From Tomitella biformata AHU 1821 (GTDB lineage: Bacteria; Actinomycetota; Actinomycetes; Mycobacteriales; Mycobacteriaceae): a stretch of 61,755 nt of DNA. A program made the position numbers and the translations under genes. Positions 52,070 to 61,755 of this stretch are shown here, piece by piece. The notes under the pieces are model-generated. The model did no database searches. It was not told the origin of the DNA and worked only from the letters and a program-made list of their open reading frames with translations. Where the stretch lies: the NCBI RefSeq assembly GCF_000524475.1, contig NZ_BAVQ01000090.1, positions 1 to 61,755 of the forward strand. Reading direction: 5' to 3'. The first letter of the stretch is position 1, and each line of letters begins with the position of its first letter.

Positions 52070-52808
52070 CGGGACCCGGGCGCCCGGCGTCGAGGTGGCC
52101 GGACTACAGGTCTCCTACTCCGGCGCCGTCGCGGTGCGCGATGCCAGCTTCGAGATCAGCGCCGGCACGGCGACAGCCGTGATCGGACCGAACGGCGCGG
52201 GCAAGTCGACGCTGCTCAAGGCGATGCTGGGGCTGGTCCCGTGGGACAGCGGCCTGGTGCGGATGCTGGGCCTGCCGGTGGAGCGGGCGCGGACCCGCGT
52301 GGCTTACGTCCCGCAGCGCGGCGAGGTGGACTGGTCCTTCCCGATCACCGTCGCGGACACAGTGCTGCTGGGCACCTACCCGCGGCTGGGCCTGTTCCGC
52401 AGGCCCGGGCGCGCGGAGCGGGCGCTGGCGGCGGACGCGCTGGATCAGGTCGGCCTGACCGGCGTGGCGGATCGGCAGATCGGCCAGCTCTCGGGCGGGC
52501 AGCAGCAGCGGGTGTTCATCGCGCGGGCACTCGCCCAACAGCCCGAGGTGGTGCTGCTGGACGAGCCGTTCGTCGGCGTCGACAGCGTCAGCGAGCAGGT
52601 GATCGTCGAGATCCTCGAGGACCTGCGGCAGACTGGCGCGACCATCGTCGCGGTGCACCACAACCTGAGCACCGCCGCCGACTACTTCGGCCACGCGCTG
52701 CTGCTCAACCGCGCGCCGGTGGCGCACGGGCCCGCTGCGGAGGTGCTGACCGACGAGCTGCTCAACCGCACCTACCGCCCCGGCCCCGAGCTGGCGGCGA
52801 CGGGCTGA
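52062..52808 (+). CDS. Metal ABC transporter ATPase (MntA/ZnuC family)
   Basis: A 248-residue ATPase: Walker [16 protein letters not shown], signature [17 protein letters not shown], Walker [13 protein letters not shown] and switch His in VAVHHNLS. The [24 protein letters not shown] segment is typical of Mn/Zn systems. GTG 52062 starts inside the binding-protein gene. It closes the operon; a short hairpin overlaps the intergenic gap to the convergent fadD. Confidence 0.95.
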   Translation: MSSGTRAPGVEVAGLQVSYSGAVAVRDASFEISAGTATAVIGPNGAGKSTLLKAMLGLVPWDSGLVRMLGLPVERARTRVAYVPQRGEVDWSFPITVADTVLLGTYPRLGLFRRPGRAERALAADALDQVGLTGVADRQIGQLSGGQQQRVFIARALAQQPEVVLLDEPFVGVDSVSEQVIVEILEDLRQTGATIVAVHHNLSTAADYFGHALLLNRAPVAHGPAAEVLTDELLNRTYRPGPELAATG

Positions 52809-52812
52809 GCCC

Positions 52813-52831
52813 AGCTCAGGTGTGCTGAGCT
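52813..52831. terminator. Compact bidirectional hairpin between convergent stops
   Basis: AGCTCAG (52813-52819) pairs with CTGAGCT (52825-52831) around a 5-nt loop. It fills the 22-bp gap between the ATPase stop (52808) and the fadD stop (52831). It is short and has no U-tract. Confidence 0.5.
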
Positions 52832-54351
52832 TAGGCGTATAGCGCCTTGAGCCGGTGCTTGACCAGCTTGCCGGTGGGCGTGCGCGGCAGCTCGTCCGTG
52901 AAGTCCAGCGAGCGCGGCGCCTTGTAGTGGGCCACCTGGGCGCGCACGTACTCCAACAGTTCTGCCGCCACCTCGTCGGAGGGCTCGACGCCCGGGGCCA
53001 GCTGCACGACGGCCTTGACGGACTCGCCCATCTCCTCGTCGGGAACGCCGATCACCGCGACGTCGAAGACCTTGGGATGCAGCGTCAAAGCGTTCTCGGC
53101 CTCCTGCGGGTAGATGTTCACGCCGCCGGAGATGATCATGAACGCCGCCCGGTCCGTGAGATACAGGAAGCCGTCCTCGTCGACGTAGCCGATGTCGCCG
53201 CTGGTGGACCAGTTGGGATGGTCGGGATGCTGCGCGCCGGCGGTCTTCTCGGGGTCGTTGTGGTACTCGAATGACATCTGCTCGCGCTCGAAGAAGATGG
53301 TGCCGATCTCGTGGGCCGGCAGCTCCGCGAAATTCTCATCGCAAATGTGCACGGAGCCAAGGGCGCTGAGCCCGACGGAGCCGGGATGGGCCAGGGCCTG
53401 CGCGGAGTTGATGAAGGTGGCGCCCGCGCCCTCGGTGGAGGCGTAATACTCGTTGATGACCGGGCCCCACCACTCGATCATCTGCCGCTTGACCTCGGCG
53501 GGGCACGGCGCGGCGGCGTGGATGGCGCAGCGCATAGAGGACACGTCGTAGCGCTCGCGCGCTTCCTGGGGCAGCTTGAGCATCCGCACGAACATCGTCG
53601 GTACCCACTGGCTGTGGGTGACCTTGTACTCGTCGATCAGCCGCAGAGACTCTTCCGCGTCGAAGTGGTCCATCAACACGATCGTGCCACCCACCGAGTT
53701 CACCATGCCGCAAAAGCGCAGTGGCGCAGCGTGATAAAGCGGCGCCGGACAGATGTACACGGTGTCGGCGTCGAATCCGTAGAGCGGCGCGAACACCGCG
53801 GTGTAGGGATCGGGGATCTCGCCCACCTGCCCGTCGGGCAGCGCGGGCTTGATGCCCTTGGGGCGGCCCGTGGTGCCGGAGGAGTACAGCATGTCCTGGC
53901 CCCGCGGCTGATCGGTGAGCGGCTCGTCCGCCTGGCCGGTGATGATCGCCTCGTAGTCGGTGAAGCCCTCAACCGCGCCACCGAACGCCACCTTGTGCGC
54001 CACACCCGGCAGCGCCACGTTCACGACCTTCGATGCCTTGGCGGAGGCGAACAGCGCGGTCGCCTCGCAATCGGAGATCACGAAGGCGGCCTCCTCCGGC
54101 GTGAGCTGCCAATTCACGGCCGTTATGTAGAGGCCCGAGCGCAGCGCCGCCCAATAGATCTCTAGGACCCGAATGTCGTTGTCCGAGACCATCGCCACGT
54201 GGTCCCCGGGCCGCAGCCCCGCCGAGTGGAGGTAGTGCGCCAGCTTGCGGGAGCGCTCCTCCAGTTCCCGGTAGGTCAGCTGCTCGCCGGTGGATGGACG
54301 GATGATGGCGGGCTTGTCGGGAGTGGACAGGACGAAGTTGCCTGGGTACAA
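52831..54351 (-). CDS. Acyl-CoA synthetase (FadD-type)
   Basis: A 506-residue ANL ligase: P-loop DMLYSSGTTGRPKGIKPAL, NEYYASTEGAGATFI, STSGDIGYVDEDGFLYLTDRAAFMIISGGVNIYP, and PRTPTGKLVKHRLK with the catalytic Lys. The start is a TTG at 54351, supported by GGAGG 6 nt upstream and by family length. It belongs to the minus-strand catabolic block with the nitronate monooxygenase-like gene, TetR, SDR and thiolase, although a strong hairpin separates it from its upstream neighbour. Confidence 0.94.
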   Translation of the reverse strand: MYPGNFVLSTPDKPAIIRPSTGEQLTYRELEERSRKLAHYLHSAGLRPGDHVAMVSDNDIRVLEIYWAALRSGLYITAVNWQLTPEEAAFVISDCEATALFASAKASKVVNVALPGVAHKVAFGGAVEGFTDYEAIITGQADEPLTDQPRGQDMLYSSGTTGRPKGIKPALPDGQVGEIPDPYTAVFAPLYGFDADTVYICPAPLYHAAPLRFCGMVNSVGGTIVLMDHFDAEESLRLIDEYKVTHSQWVPTMFVRMLKLPQEARERYDVSSMRCAIHAAAPCPAEVKRQMIEWWGPVINEYYASTEGAGATFINSAQALAHPGSVGLSALGSVHICDENFAELPAHEIGTIFFEREQMSFEYHNDPEKTAGAQHPDHPNWSTSGDIGYVDEDGFLYLTDRAAFMIISGGVNIYPQEAENALTLHPKVFDVAVIGVPDEEMGESVKAVVQLAPGVEPSDEVAAELLEYVRAQVAHYKAPRSLDFTDELPRTPTGKLVKHRLKALYA

Positions 54352-54434
54352 GGAATCCTCCGGATCAGGGTTTGTGTTAGTCGTACCACAGTGCTGAAGT
54401 GCTCGGCGGGGGTTTCCGGCAGGCGGCTCATGAG

Positions 54435-54476
54435 ACAGGGCTGGCCTCCGCTCAATCGAGCGGAGGCCAGCCCTGT
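54435..54476. terminator. 19-bp perfect hairpin with 4-nt loop
   Basis: The left arm (54435-54453, ACAGGGCTGGCC...) and right arm (54458-54476) are perfectly complementary over 19 bp with loop AATC. It lies 16 bp past the stop of the nitronate monooxygenase-like gene and 83 bp before the fadD start, on a common strand, so it should terminate or attenuate read-through into fadD. No U-tract. Confidence 0.8.
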
Positions 54477-54492
54477 GGGGTAGCGGTGGGGA

Positions 54493-56138
<1,646 letters not shown>

Positions 56139-56182
56139 GGTGCCGATCCCTCCCCATCCTCTTTGTGCGACTAGATGAATAT

Positions 56183-56944
56183 TTAGCGGGGCGCCATGCG
56201 GATTGCGCCGTCGAGGCGGATAACCTCGCCGTTCAGCATGGGGTTGGCAACGATGTGCGCGGCCAGCGCGCCGTACTCGGCCGGATCGCCCAGGCGCGAG
56301 GGGTGCGGAACCTGCTTGCCGAGCGACTCCTGCGCAGCCTCGGGCAGGCCGGCCAGCAGCGGGGTCTTGAACAGGCCCGGGGCGATGGTCATCACGCGGA
56401 TCTGCAGCGAGGCGAGGTCGCGCGCGATCGGCAGGGTCATGCCGACGACGCCGCCCTTGGACGCGGAGTACGCGGCCTGGCCGATCTGGCCGTCGTACGC
56501 GGCGACGGAGGCGGTGTTGATGATCACGCCGCGCTCGCCGTCGACGGACTCATTCTTCGAGATGCGCTCCGCGGCAAGGCGAAGCACGTTGAAGGTGCCG
56601 ACCAGGTTGACGTTCAGCACGCGCTGGAACGCGTCCAGCGGGAACGCGCCGTCGCGGCCGACGGTCTTGACGGCGTTGCCGATGCCGGCGCAGTTGACGT
56701 TCACGCGCAGCGGGCCCATCGACTCGGCCAGGTCGAGCGCCGCGCTGACGGCCGCCTCGTCGGTGACGTCGGCGGGGGCGAAGCGGGCGCGCGGGCCGAG
56801 GTCCTTGGCGATGGCCTCGCCGTCGGAGGACGGCAGGTCCAGGATGACGACGTTGGCGCCATCGTTGAGCAGCGCCTTGGCGGTGGCCAGGCCCAGGCCG
56901 GACGCGCCTCCGGTGATGAGGGCGACGGAGTCCTTGACGATCAT
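56183..56944 (-). CDS. Short-chain dehydrogenase (3-hydroxyacyl-CoA dehydrogenase type II-like)
   Basis: A 253-residue SDR: cofactor loop [21 protein letters not shown] after beta2 (NAD preference), NCAGIG, catalytic Ser in [10 protein letters not shown] and YSASK. It resembles HSD17B10/type II 3-hydroxyacyl-CoA dehydrogenases, fitting the step between enoyl-CoA hydratase and thiolase encoded beside it. AAAGGA precedes the ATG. It lies 45 bp after the thiolase stop, same strand. Confidence 0.94.
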   Translation of the reverse strand: MIVKDSVALITGGASGLGLATAKALLNDGANVVILDLPSSDGEAIAKDLGPRARFAPADVTDEAAVSAALDLAESMGPLRVNVNCAGIGNAVKTVGRDGAFPLDAFQRVLNVNLVGTFNVLRLAAERISKNESVDGERGVIINTASVAAYDGQIGQAAYSASKGGVVGMTLPIARDLASLQIRVMTIAPGLFKTPLLAGLPEAAQESLGKQVPHPSRLGDPAEYGALAAHIVANPMLNGEVIRLDGAIRMAPR

Positions 56945-56989
56945 GTGAGTCCTTTCGGGACGGTCAATGTGAGGAGATCAGCGGAAAGC

Positions 56990-58183
56990 CTAGAGACGCT
57001 CGATGATAGTGGCGTTGGCCATGCCCGCGCCCTCGCACATCGTCTGGAGGCCGTAGCGGCCGCCGGTGGCTTCCAGATAGTTGACCATGGTGCTGAGCAG
57101 GCGGGTGCCGGAGGAGCCGAGGGCGTGGCCGAGCGAGATGGCGCCGCCCCAGGGGTTGAGCTTCGCGGGGTCGGCGCCGAACTCGTGCGCCCAGGCCAGC
57201 GGCACGGGGGCGAAGGCCTCGTTGACCTCGTAGGCGTCGAGGTCGTCGATGCTCATGCCGGCGCGGGCCAGCACCTTCTTGGTGGCGGGGATGGGGGCGG
57301 TGAGCATCATCATGGGGTCATCGCCCATGACGGAGAAGGCGTGGAAGCGGGCGCGCGGGGTCAGGCCCAGCTTGTTCGCCATCTCCTCGCTCATGATGAG
57401 CACGGCGGACGCGCCGTCGGTGAACGGGGAGGAGTTGCCAGGGGTGATGACCCATGGGGCCTCGGGGAAGCGCTCCTCGAACCCGGGGGAGCGGAACGCC
57501 GAGCGCAGGCCGGCCAGGCCCTCCGCAGTAGTGCTGGCGCGGACGGTCTCGTCGACGGTGTGCGAGACGGTCTCGCCGTCCGCGTTGACGACGTCGATGC
57601 CGATGATCTCCTTGTCGAACGAGCCGTCGGCGTTCGCCTTGGCGGCGCGCTGGTGCGACTGCGCGGAGAATGCGTCGACGGTCTCGCGGTCCAGCTTCCA
57701 CTTCGCGGAGATCAGCTCTGCGGAGATGCCCTGGTGGATCAGGCCCTCGGGGTAGCGGGCGGCGATGCCGGGGCCGCCGGTGTCCTGGCCCATGGGCGAG
57801 GTGCCCATGGGGATGCGGCTCATCGACTCCACGCCAGCGGCGATCACGATGTCGTACGCGCCGGACATGACGCCCTGCGCGGCGAAGTGCGCAGCCTGCT
57901 GGCTGGAGCCGCACTGACGGTCGATCGTGGTGCCGGGCACAGAGTCGGGGAAGCCCGCGGCCAGCAGCGCGGTGCGCGAGATGTTCAGGGCCTGCTCGCC
58001 GACCTGCTGCACGCAGCCGCCGATGACGTCGTCGACCTGGGCGGGGTCGATGCCGTTGCGCTCGGTGATGGTGCGCAGGACGTGCGCGAGCATCGTCACA
58101 GGATGGGTGCCGGAGAGGGCTCCGCCGGGCTTGCCCCTACCGGAGGCGAGTCGGACAACGTCGACGATGACTGCGTTTGTCAT
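56990..58183 (-). CDS. Thiolase, acetyl-CoA C-acyltransferase
   Basis: A 397-residue degradative thiolase. The nucleophile Cys91 is in TTIDRQCGSSQQAAHFAAQG; NPWGGAISLGHALGSSGTRLL holds the catalytic His in a GHALG variant of GHPxG; the second Cys is in TMCEGAGMANATII, a variant of CxGGG. It carries out the terminal thiolytic step of the cluster. AAGGA precedes ATG 58183. First gene of the minus operon, reading away from the palindromic operator. Confidence 0.95.
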   Translation of the reverse strand: MTNAVIVDVVRLASGRGKPGGALSGTHPVTMLAHVLRTITERNGIDPAQVDDVIGGCVQQVGEQALNISRTALLAAGFPDSVPGTTIDRQCGSSQQAAHFAAQGVMSGAYDIVIAAGVESMSRIPMGTSPMGQDTGGPGIAARYPEGLIHQGISAELISAKWKLDRETVDAFSAQSHQRAAKANADGSFDKEIIGIDVVNADGETVSHTVDETVRASTTAEGLAGLRSAFRSPGFEERFPEAPWVITPGNSSPFTDGASAVLIMSEEMANKLGLTPRARFHAFSVMGDDPMMMLTAPIPATKKVLARAGMSIDDLDAYEVNEAFAPVPLAWAHEFGADPAKLNPWGGAISLGHALGSSGTRLLSTMVNYLEATGGRYGLQTMCEGAGMANATIIERL

Positions 58184-58231
58184 ATCTGATCCTTAGTCGG
58201 TGCTGGATGGCGAAATTGCGGCCCGAATTCC

Positions 58232-58247
58232 TACCGAGCGCTCGTTA
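58232..58247. promoter_or_regulatory. TetR-type operator between thiolase and enoyl-CoA hydratase genes
   Basis: TACCGAGCGCTCGTTA at 58232-58247 is a 16-bp palindrome with one mismatched pair around a perfect CGAGCGCTCG core. The AnCGAGnnCTCGnT form parallels the AnCAAGnnCTTGnT boxes known for KstR2-type TetR regulators. It sits 49 bp before the thiolase start and 143 bp before the hydratase start. Confidence 0.65.
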
Positions 58248-58322
58248 TAGGAGTATCACGGCCGGTGCGGGCGGTCAATGACCCCACCGATCGAGCGCAC
58301 GCTAAGGGAAGTTTGGTAAACA

Positions 58323-58328
58323 TATAAT
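58323..58328 (+). promoter_or_regulatory. Consensus -10 (TATAAT) for the enoyl-CoA hydratase gene
   Basis: A perfect TATAAT in an AT-rich patch (58312-58328) of otherwise GC-rich DNA, 62 bp before the hydratase ATG. No good -35 is seen at 17 bp, so activation or an unusual -35 is possible. Confidence 0.5.
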
Positions 58329-58389
58329 CCGGAGCCGCGGACAGTGGCAGCCACCGCAGCGAGATTCCCGCGACCTCGAGGAGACCCCC

Positions 58390-59193
58390 ATGACGAAGGC
58401 CTATGCCCCGGCGGACACCGCCGGCGTCGACACAGTTGTCGACGCCGGCATCCTGCGGGTCACGATCAATCGGCCCGCGCGGATGAACTCGGTGACGACC
58501 GCGTCGCTCAACGCCATCGCCGAGGCCTTCGAGGCCCACGCGGGCGCCCCAGGCGCGCGTGCGGCGGTTCTCACCGGCGCCGGGCGGGCGTTCTGCACCG
58601 GCGCGGACCTCTCCACGGTCGACGACCTATCCGGCCCGCCGTCGTCCGCCACCATCGACGCCGCGAACCGCGCCGTCGCCGCGATCCGGTCCTTCCCGCG
58701 CCCCGTGATCTGCGCGGTGAACGGGCCCGCGGCTGGCGTCGGCGTCTCCCTCGCCCTCGCCGGCGACCTGACCGTCGCCACTGAGTCCAGCTACCTGCTG
58801 CTGGCCTTCACCAAGATCGGACTCATGCCCGACGGCGGCGCGTCCGCGCTGGTCGCGGCATCGATTGGCCGCGCCCGCGCGCTGAAGATGGGGCTGCTCG
58901 CCGAGCGGCTGCCCGCCTCCGAGGCGCTCGCGGCGGGGCTGATCGCCGAGGTGCTCGCCGACGACGAGTTCGCCGCTGGGGTCGACGCGCTCGCCGCCCG
59001 GCTGGTCGCGGGCCCGTCGGACGCACTCGGCGCGACTAAGGCGGCCATCAATGACGCCACCCTCACCGAGCTCGACGCGGCGTTCGCGCGGGAGCGGGCC
59101 GGCCAGCTCGAGCTGCTCGCGGCCGCGGACTTCGCGGAGGGCGTGGACGCGTTCCTCGGCAAGCGCGCGCCGGTCTTCGGCACTAAGGCGTAG
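58390..59193 (+). CDS. Enoyl-CoA hydratase/isomerase
   Basis: A 267-residue crotonase-fold protein: AAVLTGAGRAFCTGADLS (oxyanion loop) and NGPAAGVGVSLALAGDLTVATESSYLLLAFTKIGLMPDGG with a catalytic acidic region. It supplies the hydration step for the adjacent SDR and thiolase, from the opposite strand. GAGGAGA precedes the ATG by 5 nt. Confidence 0.94.
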   Translation: MTKAYAPADTAGVDTVVDAGILRVTINRPARMNSVTTASLNAIAEAFEAHAGAPGARAAVLTGAGRAFCTGADLSTVDDLSGPPSSATIDAANRAVAAIRSFPRPVICAVNGPAAGVGVSLALAGDLTVATESSYLLLAFTKIGLMPDGGASALVAASIGRARALKMGLLAERLPASEALAAGLIAEVLADDEFAAGVDALAARLVAGPSDALGATKAAINDATLTELDAAFARERAGQLELLAAADFAEGVDAFLGKRAPVFGTKA

Positions 59194-59295
59194 CCCCATC
59201 GGCGTGAGGGCTGCCGTAGATCTCCCCGACGGGCCCAAGAACGGGTTGGCCATCGTAAGCTCACGGCATTCAACAACTTCATTACCGGAGGGTTC

Positions 59296-60360
59296 GTGGA
59301 CGAGAACGTGGTCGAGAGCGCAGCCAAGCCTGAGCACAAGCGACGCTTCTACCGCCGCAAGGGATTCCTGTGGCCGGTCGGGGTGGTGGCGGGCCTTGTG
59401 GTCGCCGGACTCGTGGCGGTGAACGTCAGCCCTTGGCCGGGCACGATGGTCATCCGCAAGGTCTTCGAGATGGACGCGAACAAGACGACTACGGCGCTGG
59501 ACAAGCATGCTCCGGCGGGCATCACGCTGATCGCGAACCAGCAATACCGCAACGGTGACCCCGACGCGTACCTCGACGTCTATTTCCCCGAGGCCACGGC
59601 AGACGGCGCCGCACTGCCCACCCTGATCTGGACGCACGGCGGCGCATGGGTCTCCGGTAGCAAGTCCAACTACAACGGCTATTACCAGCTGCTCGCGAAC
59701 GAGGGCTATGCCGTTGTCTCGCTGGGCTATTCGGTGGGGCCGAATCAGACGTACCCGACCGCGGTGCGTCAGCTCAACGACGCGCACGCGTATGTGGTGG
59801 CCAACGCCGAACGTCTGCACGTGGACCCGGGCAACATCATCCTGGCCGGCGACTCCGCGGGCTCGCAGCTATCGAGCCAGCTCGCGACCGCCATCACCAG
59901 CCCCGATTACGCGAGCGAGCTCGGTATCACCCCCGCGCTCAAACCGGAGCAGCTGCGCGGCATAGTGCTGAACTGCGGCATCTTCGACATGCCGAGGATG
60001 CTGGAAGGCGGCGGGATCATCGGCTGGGGCATCGACCAGTCGCTGTGGGCGTACACCGGGGATCGAAACCTCGGTAAATCCGCTGCGCTGCAGCAGATGT
60101 CGACACTCGACCGGGTGACCGGCGACTACCCGCCCGCGTACATCAGCGGCGGCAATGGCGACCCCCTCACGGATACCCAATCCAAGCCCCTCGCGGAGAA
60201 GTTGGCAGGGCTCGGTGTGGACGTGACAACCCTGTTCTTCCCCGCGGATTACGAACCGAAGCTTCCGCACGAGTACCAGTTCAACATCGACAATGCCGGT
60301 GGACAGCAGGCGCTGCAGCAGACGATCGACTTCCTGAAGAGGACGTTCGCGCCGGCGTAG
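59296..60360 (+). CDS. Membrane-anchored alpha/beta-hydrolase esterase/lipase
   Basis: A 354-residue hydrolase. A basic N-terminus (HKRRFYRRK) precedes one helix (~24-44), so the catalytic domain is outside the membrane. The HSL-type oxyanion motif HGGAW, nucleophile GDSAG and a C-terminal His in LPHEYQF are visible. It likely cleaves short acyl esters at the envelope. GTG 59296 has GGAGG upstream. A strong hairpin terminator follows. Confidence 0.9.
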   Translation: MDENVVESAAKPEHKRRFYRRKGFLWPVGVVAGLVVAGLVAVNVSPWPGTMVIRKVFEMDANKTTTALDKHAPAGITLIANQQYRNGDPDAYLDVYFPEATADGAALPTLIWTHGGAWVSGSKSNYNGYYQLLANEGYAVVSLGYSVGPNQTYPTAVRQLNDAHAYVVANAERLHVDPGNIILAGDSAGSQLSSQLATAITSPDYASELGITPALKPEQLRGIVLNCGIFDMPRMLEGGGIIGWGIDQSLWAYTGDRNLGKSAALQQMSTLDRVTGDYPPAYISGGNGDPLTDTQSKPLAEKLAGLGVDVTTLFFPADYEPKLPHEYQFNIDNAGGQQALQQTIDFLKRTFAPA

Positions 60361-60381
60361 ACAACCATCGACTCTCGCGCT

Positions 60382-60420
60382 AAGGCGGCGGCTGCCCTAT
60401 CGGGTGGCCGCCGCCTTCTT
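60382..60420 (+). terminator. Intrinsic terminator after the esterase gene
   Basis: AAGGCGGCGGCTGCCC (60382-60397) pairs with GGGTGGCCGCCGCCTT (60402-60417), 16 pairs with two G-T wobbles and a 4-nt loop; CTTT follows. Confidence 0.9.
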
Positions 60421-60489
60421 TGATGGGTCGGAGGACTGCTTCCCGGCCGTGAATTTCGCTAGAGAAGTCAACTAAATTTTGGGATGCCA

Positions 60490-60504
60490 TGCACAAAATG
60501 TGCA
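60490..60504. promoter_or_regulatory. Inverted repeat TGCACA-AAA-TGTGCA
   Basis: A 6+6 inverted repeat with 3-nt centre in the 280-bp gap before the surface-protein gene, 136 bp upstream of its start. Operator-like; the regulator is unknown. Confidence 0.4.
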
Positions 60505-60570
60505 GGTCAGGAGCGTGGTTGGCAGAAGTCACAGGGGTGGCGGTGATCGCCAACAAGGGGAGAGACAGAA

Positions 60571-60587
60571 CTAACAGGGACTGTTAG
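60571..60587. promoter_or_regulatory. Inverted repeat CTAACAG-GGA-CTGTTAG
   Basis: A 7+7 inverted repeat with 3-nt centre, 53 bp before the surface-protein start. It could be an operator or a small leader hairpin. Confidence 0.4.
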
Positions 60588-60640
60588 CTTGGGCCAAGTT
60601 CGAACTTTTTAGACCCTGGTCCAATCCACCTGGAGGTTCT

Positions 60641-61755
60641 GTGCAGTCCACATTCTTACGCCGCGTCGCGGCTCCTGTTGCCGTCGGGGCGGTGACCGCG
60701 GGGTCCCTGTTCGCCGCCGCGGTGCCCGCTTCGGCGGCACCTAATACGGTCGCATTCAAGCAAGCCTGCCAGGCGACTGCGTTGATAAATCAGACGCTCT
60801 TGGAAGACACCGCCATGACTATCGACGCGCCGGAGTCCGTGAGTCCCGGCGAGCAGTTCACCTACCGGCTTGAGCAGCCAGGCTCCGCTTACCCGGACAA
60901 GGAGTCGATCGCCACCACGACGAATATCTCGCGCTTCAAGCTCGACTTCATGATCCCGGAGAATGCCACGTTCGTCTCGGCCGCAGTGGTCCCGGATACC
61001 TCGTTCAACTTGGGCGGTGTCGCGCCGAACGTGCTCCGGGTCAACGACGATGGCGCGGTCGATGCGAATGGCGACATCATCCGGCTGTCCGGAAACAATG
61101 AGGTGATCGCGAACGGTGGGAACAACAACGCGAAGGCAGAGGGCGGGATTGTCGCGCTCAAGACCAAGAAGAACCTCGACGGCACACCGAACGCCGGCGG
61201 AGACAGCTGGTTTAAGCTGCCCGCTATTGACGTGACCGTCATCGCCGGGGACTCGGGCGAGATCCAGCCGAAGCTGCGGACCAGCGGCGAGGCCGGCAAC
61301 TACAACAACAACAAGAACTTCAGCACCTTCCTGCCGAAGGCGAGCGCCTTCGGCACGCAGTGGGCGCCTACCCGTTGTGTGCCGGCGGAGGCTAAGAGCC
61401 AGAATGCGGGCGGCCCAGGCGCGGGTCCTCTGGCCACCATCGATATCCAAGGCGGGCAGGTCGATGTCGACACCGCGACCGTTCTGTCGGGCGCAACCGA
61501 GGTGGAGACGGGCGGCACGGAGAATTTCACGGCGACGATTGTCCCGGCGGATGCGACGGGCAGTCTGCAGTTGACGGTCGATGGTGCGAATGCGGGTGCC
61601 GCTGTTGCGGTGACCGCTGGTCAGTCGGAGTACACCCTGTCGAATACGTTTGATGGTGAGGGCACCTTTGATGTGAAGGCGGTGTTCACAGCGGACGCGG
61701 GCTTCAGCAACTCCACCTCTGCCGGTCATTCGGTGACGGTGACGACGGCGGTCGT
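60641..61755 (+). CDS. Secreted surface protein with Ig-like domain (3' truncated)
   Basis: The frame runs from GTG 60641 (TGGAGGT Shine-Dalgarno) to the window end without a stop, at least 371 residues. A Sec signal (FLRRVAAPVAVGAVTAGSLF, cleavage after ASA) opens the protein. Residues ~45-255 are a beta-rich domain of unknown type with Asn-rich loops (NGGNNNAK, NYNNNKN) and two Cys (QACQ, TRCV). From ~285 a bacterial Ig-like (Big_3-type) repeat begins (TGSLQLTVDGANAGAAV...VFTADAGFSNSTS). Such proteins usually carry tandem repeats and a C-terminal anchor, here beyond the window. Likely cell-surface or adhesive; function unproven. Confidence 0.85.
   Translation, partial: MQSTFLRRVAAPVAVGAVTAGSLFAAAVPASAAPNTVAFKQACQATALINQTLLEDTAMTIDAPESVSPGEQFTYRLEQPGSAYPDKESIATTTNISRFKLDFMIPENATFVSAAVVPDTSFNLGGVAPNVLRVNDDGAVDANGDIIRLSGNNEVIANGGNNNAKAEGGIVALKTKKNLDGTPNAGGDSWFKLPAIDVTVIAGDSGEIQPKLRTSGEAGNYNNNKNFSTFLPKASAFGTQWAPTRCVPAEAKSQNAGGPGAGPLATIDIQGGQVDVDTATVLSGATEVETGGTENFTATIVPADATGSLQLTVDGANAGAAVAVTAGQSEYTLSNTFDGEGTFDVKAVFTADAGFSNSTSAGHSVTVTTAV

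Noticed and set aside
56165-58189. Plus-strand 674-residue open frame
   Set aside because: Antisense to the SDR and thiolase genes, Gly/Ala/Arg/Val shadow composition and no recognisable domain.

Overview
The window is high-GC DNA with dense, overlapping genes. The following point to a mycolate-type actinobacterium (order Mycobacteriales; Dietzia, Gordonia, Rhodococcus, Tsukamurella and Hoyosella relatives are all plausible): a DUF222/HNH protein, actinobacterial cobalamin genes (CobG, CobIJ fusion, CobN plus a ChlI-ChlD fusion), several FadD-type acyl-CoA synthetases, TetR regulators of lipid genes and an Ig-like surface protein. I cannot name the species from sequence alone. No tRNA, rRNA, CRISPR array or insertion sequence is visible.

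Layout. 1-2.8 kb: truncated DUF222/HNH gene, pentapeptide-repeat protein, SAM methyltransferase. 2.8-26.8 kb: the aerobic cobalamin pathway in five transcription units: cobN-cobF (-, cobalamin riboswitch), cobG-cobH-cobIJ (+), cobL-cobM (-, followed by two TerD-family genes), chlID-cobO-cobB/cobC fusion (+, second cobalamin riboswitch) and cobQ-cobK (-). Together they cover precorrin-2 to cobyric acid plus the aminopropanol-phosphate arm; cobA, cobD, cobP, cobV and cobT are not here. Embedded in this block are a medium-chain reductase, a TetR regulator, a FadD, and a Pro/Gln-rich membrane protein overlapping a beta-lactamase-fold lipoprotein. 26.8-38.8 kb: SMP-30-like lactonase, FadD, divergent TetR/DHA2 exporter with a perfect palindromic operator, spermidine-synthase-like protein, FAD dehydrogenase, a decayed solute-binding-protein pseudogene, a SnoaL-like/serine-hydrolase pair, and a MarR/MFS operon. 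39-47 kb: a family-5 solute-binding protein and an amidohydrolase divergent from a dppBCDF-type importer. 47-50 kb: lipoprotein alkaline phosphatase, glyoxalase-like protein and AraC regulator. 50-53 kb: a Mn/Zn ABC importer behind a 26-bp perfect palindrome. 53-59 kb: a beta-oxidation cluster (FadD, nitronate monooxygenase-like, TetR, SDR, thiolase, enoyl-CoA hydratase). 59-61.7 kb: anchored esterase and a truncated Ig-like surface protein.

How it works together. The two riboswitches sit in front of the two chelatase components (CobN and ChlID), so cobalt insertion and its partner genes appear to be the B12-repressed steps, whereas the methyltransferase units show no riboswitch. Regulation in the rest of the window is by local one-component repressors with visible palindromes, and by what look like many leaderless promoters (TAnnnT 6-8 nt before the start codon). 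Three unusually long two-stage hairpins (11-15 bp outer stem, small internal loop, 9-11 bp inner stem) mark gene ends. No clearly new multi-gene defence or mobile system was found; the most unusual items are the hairpin family, the CobB-CobC fusion, the SDN lipoprotein pair inside the cob block, the 10-codon Arg-rich leader in front of the peptide importer, and the decayed solute-binding protein.
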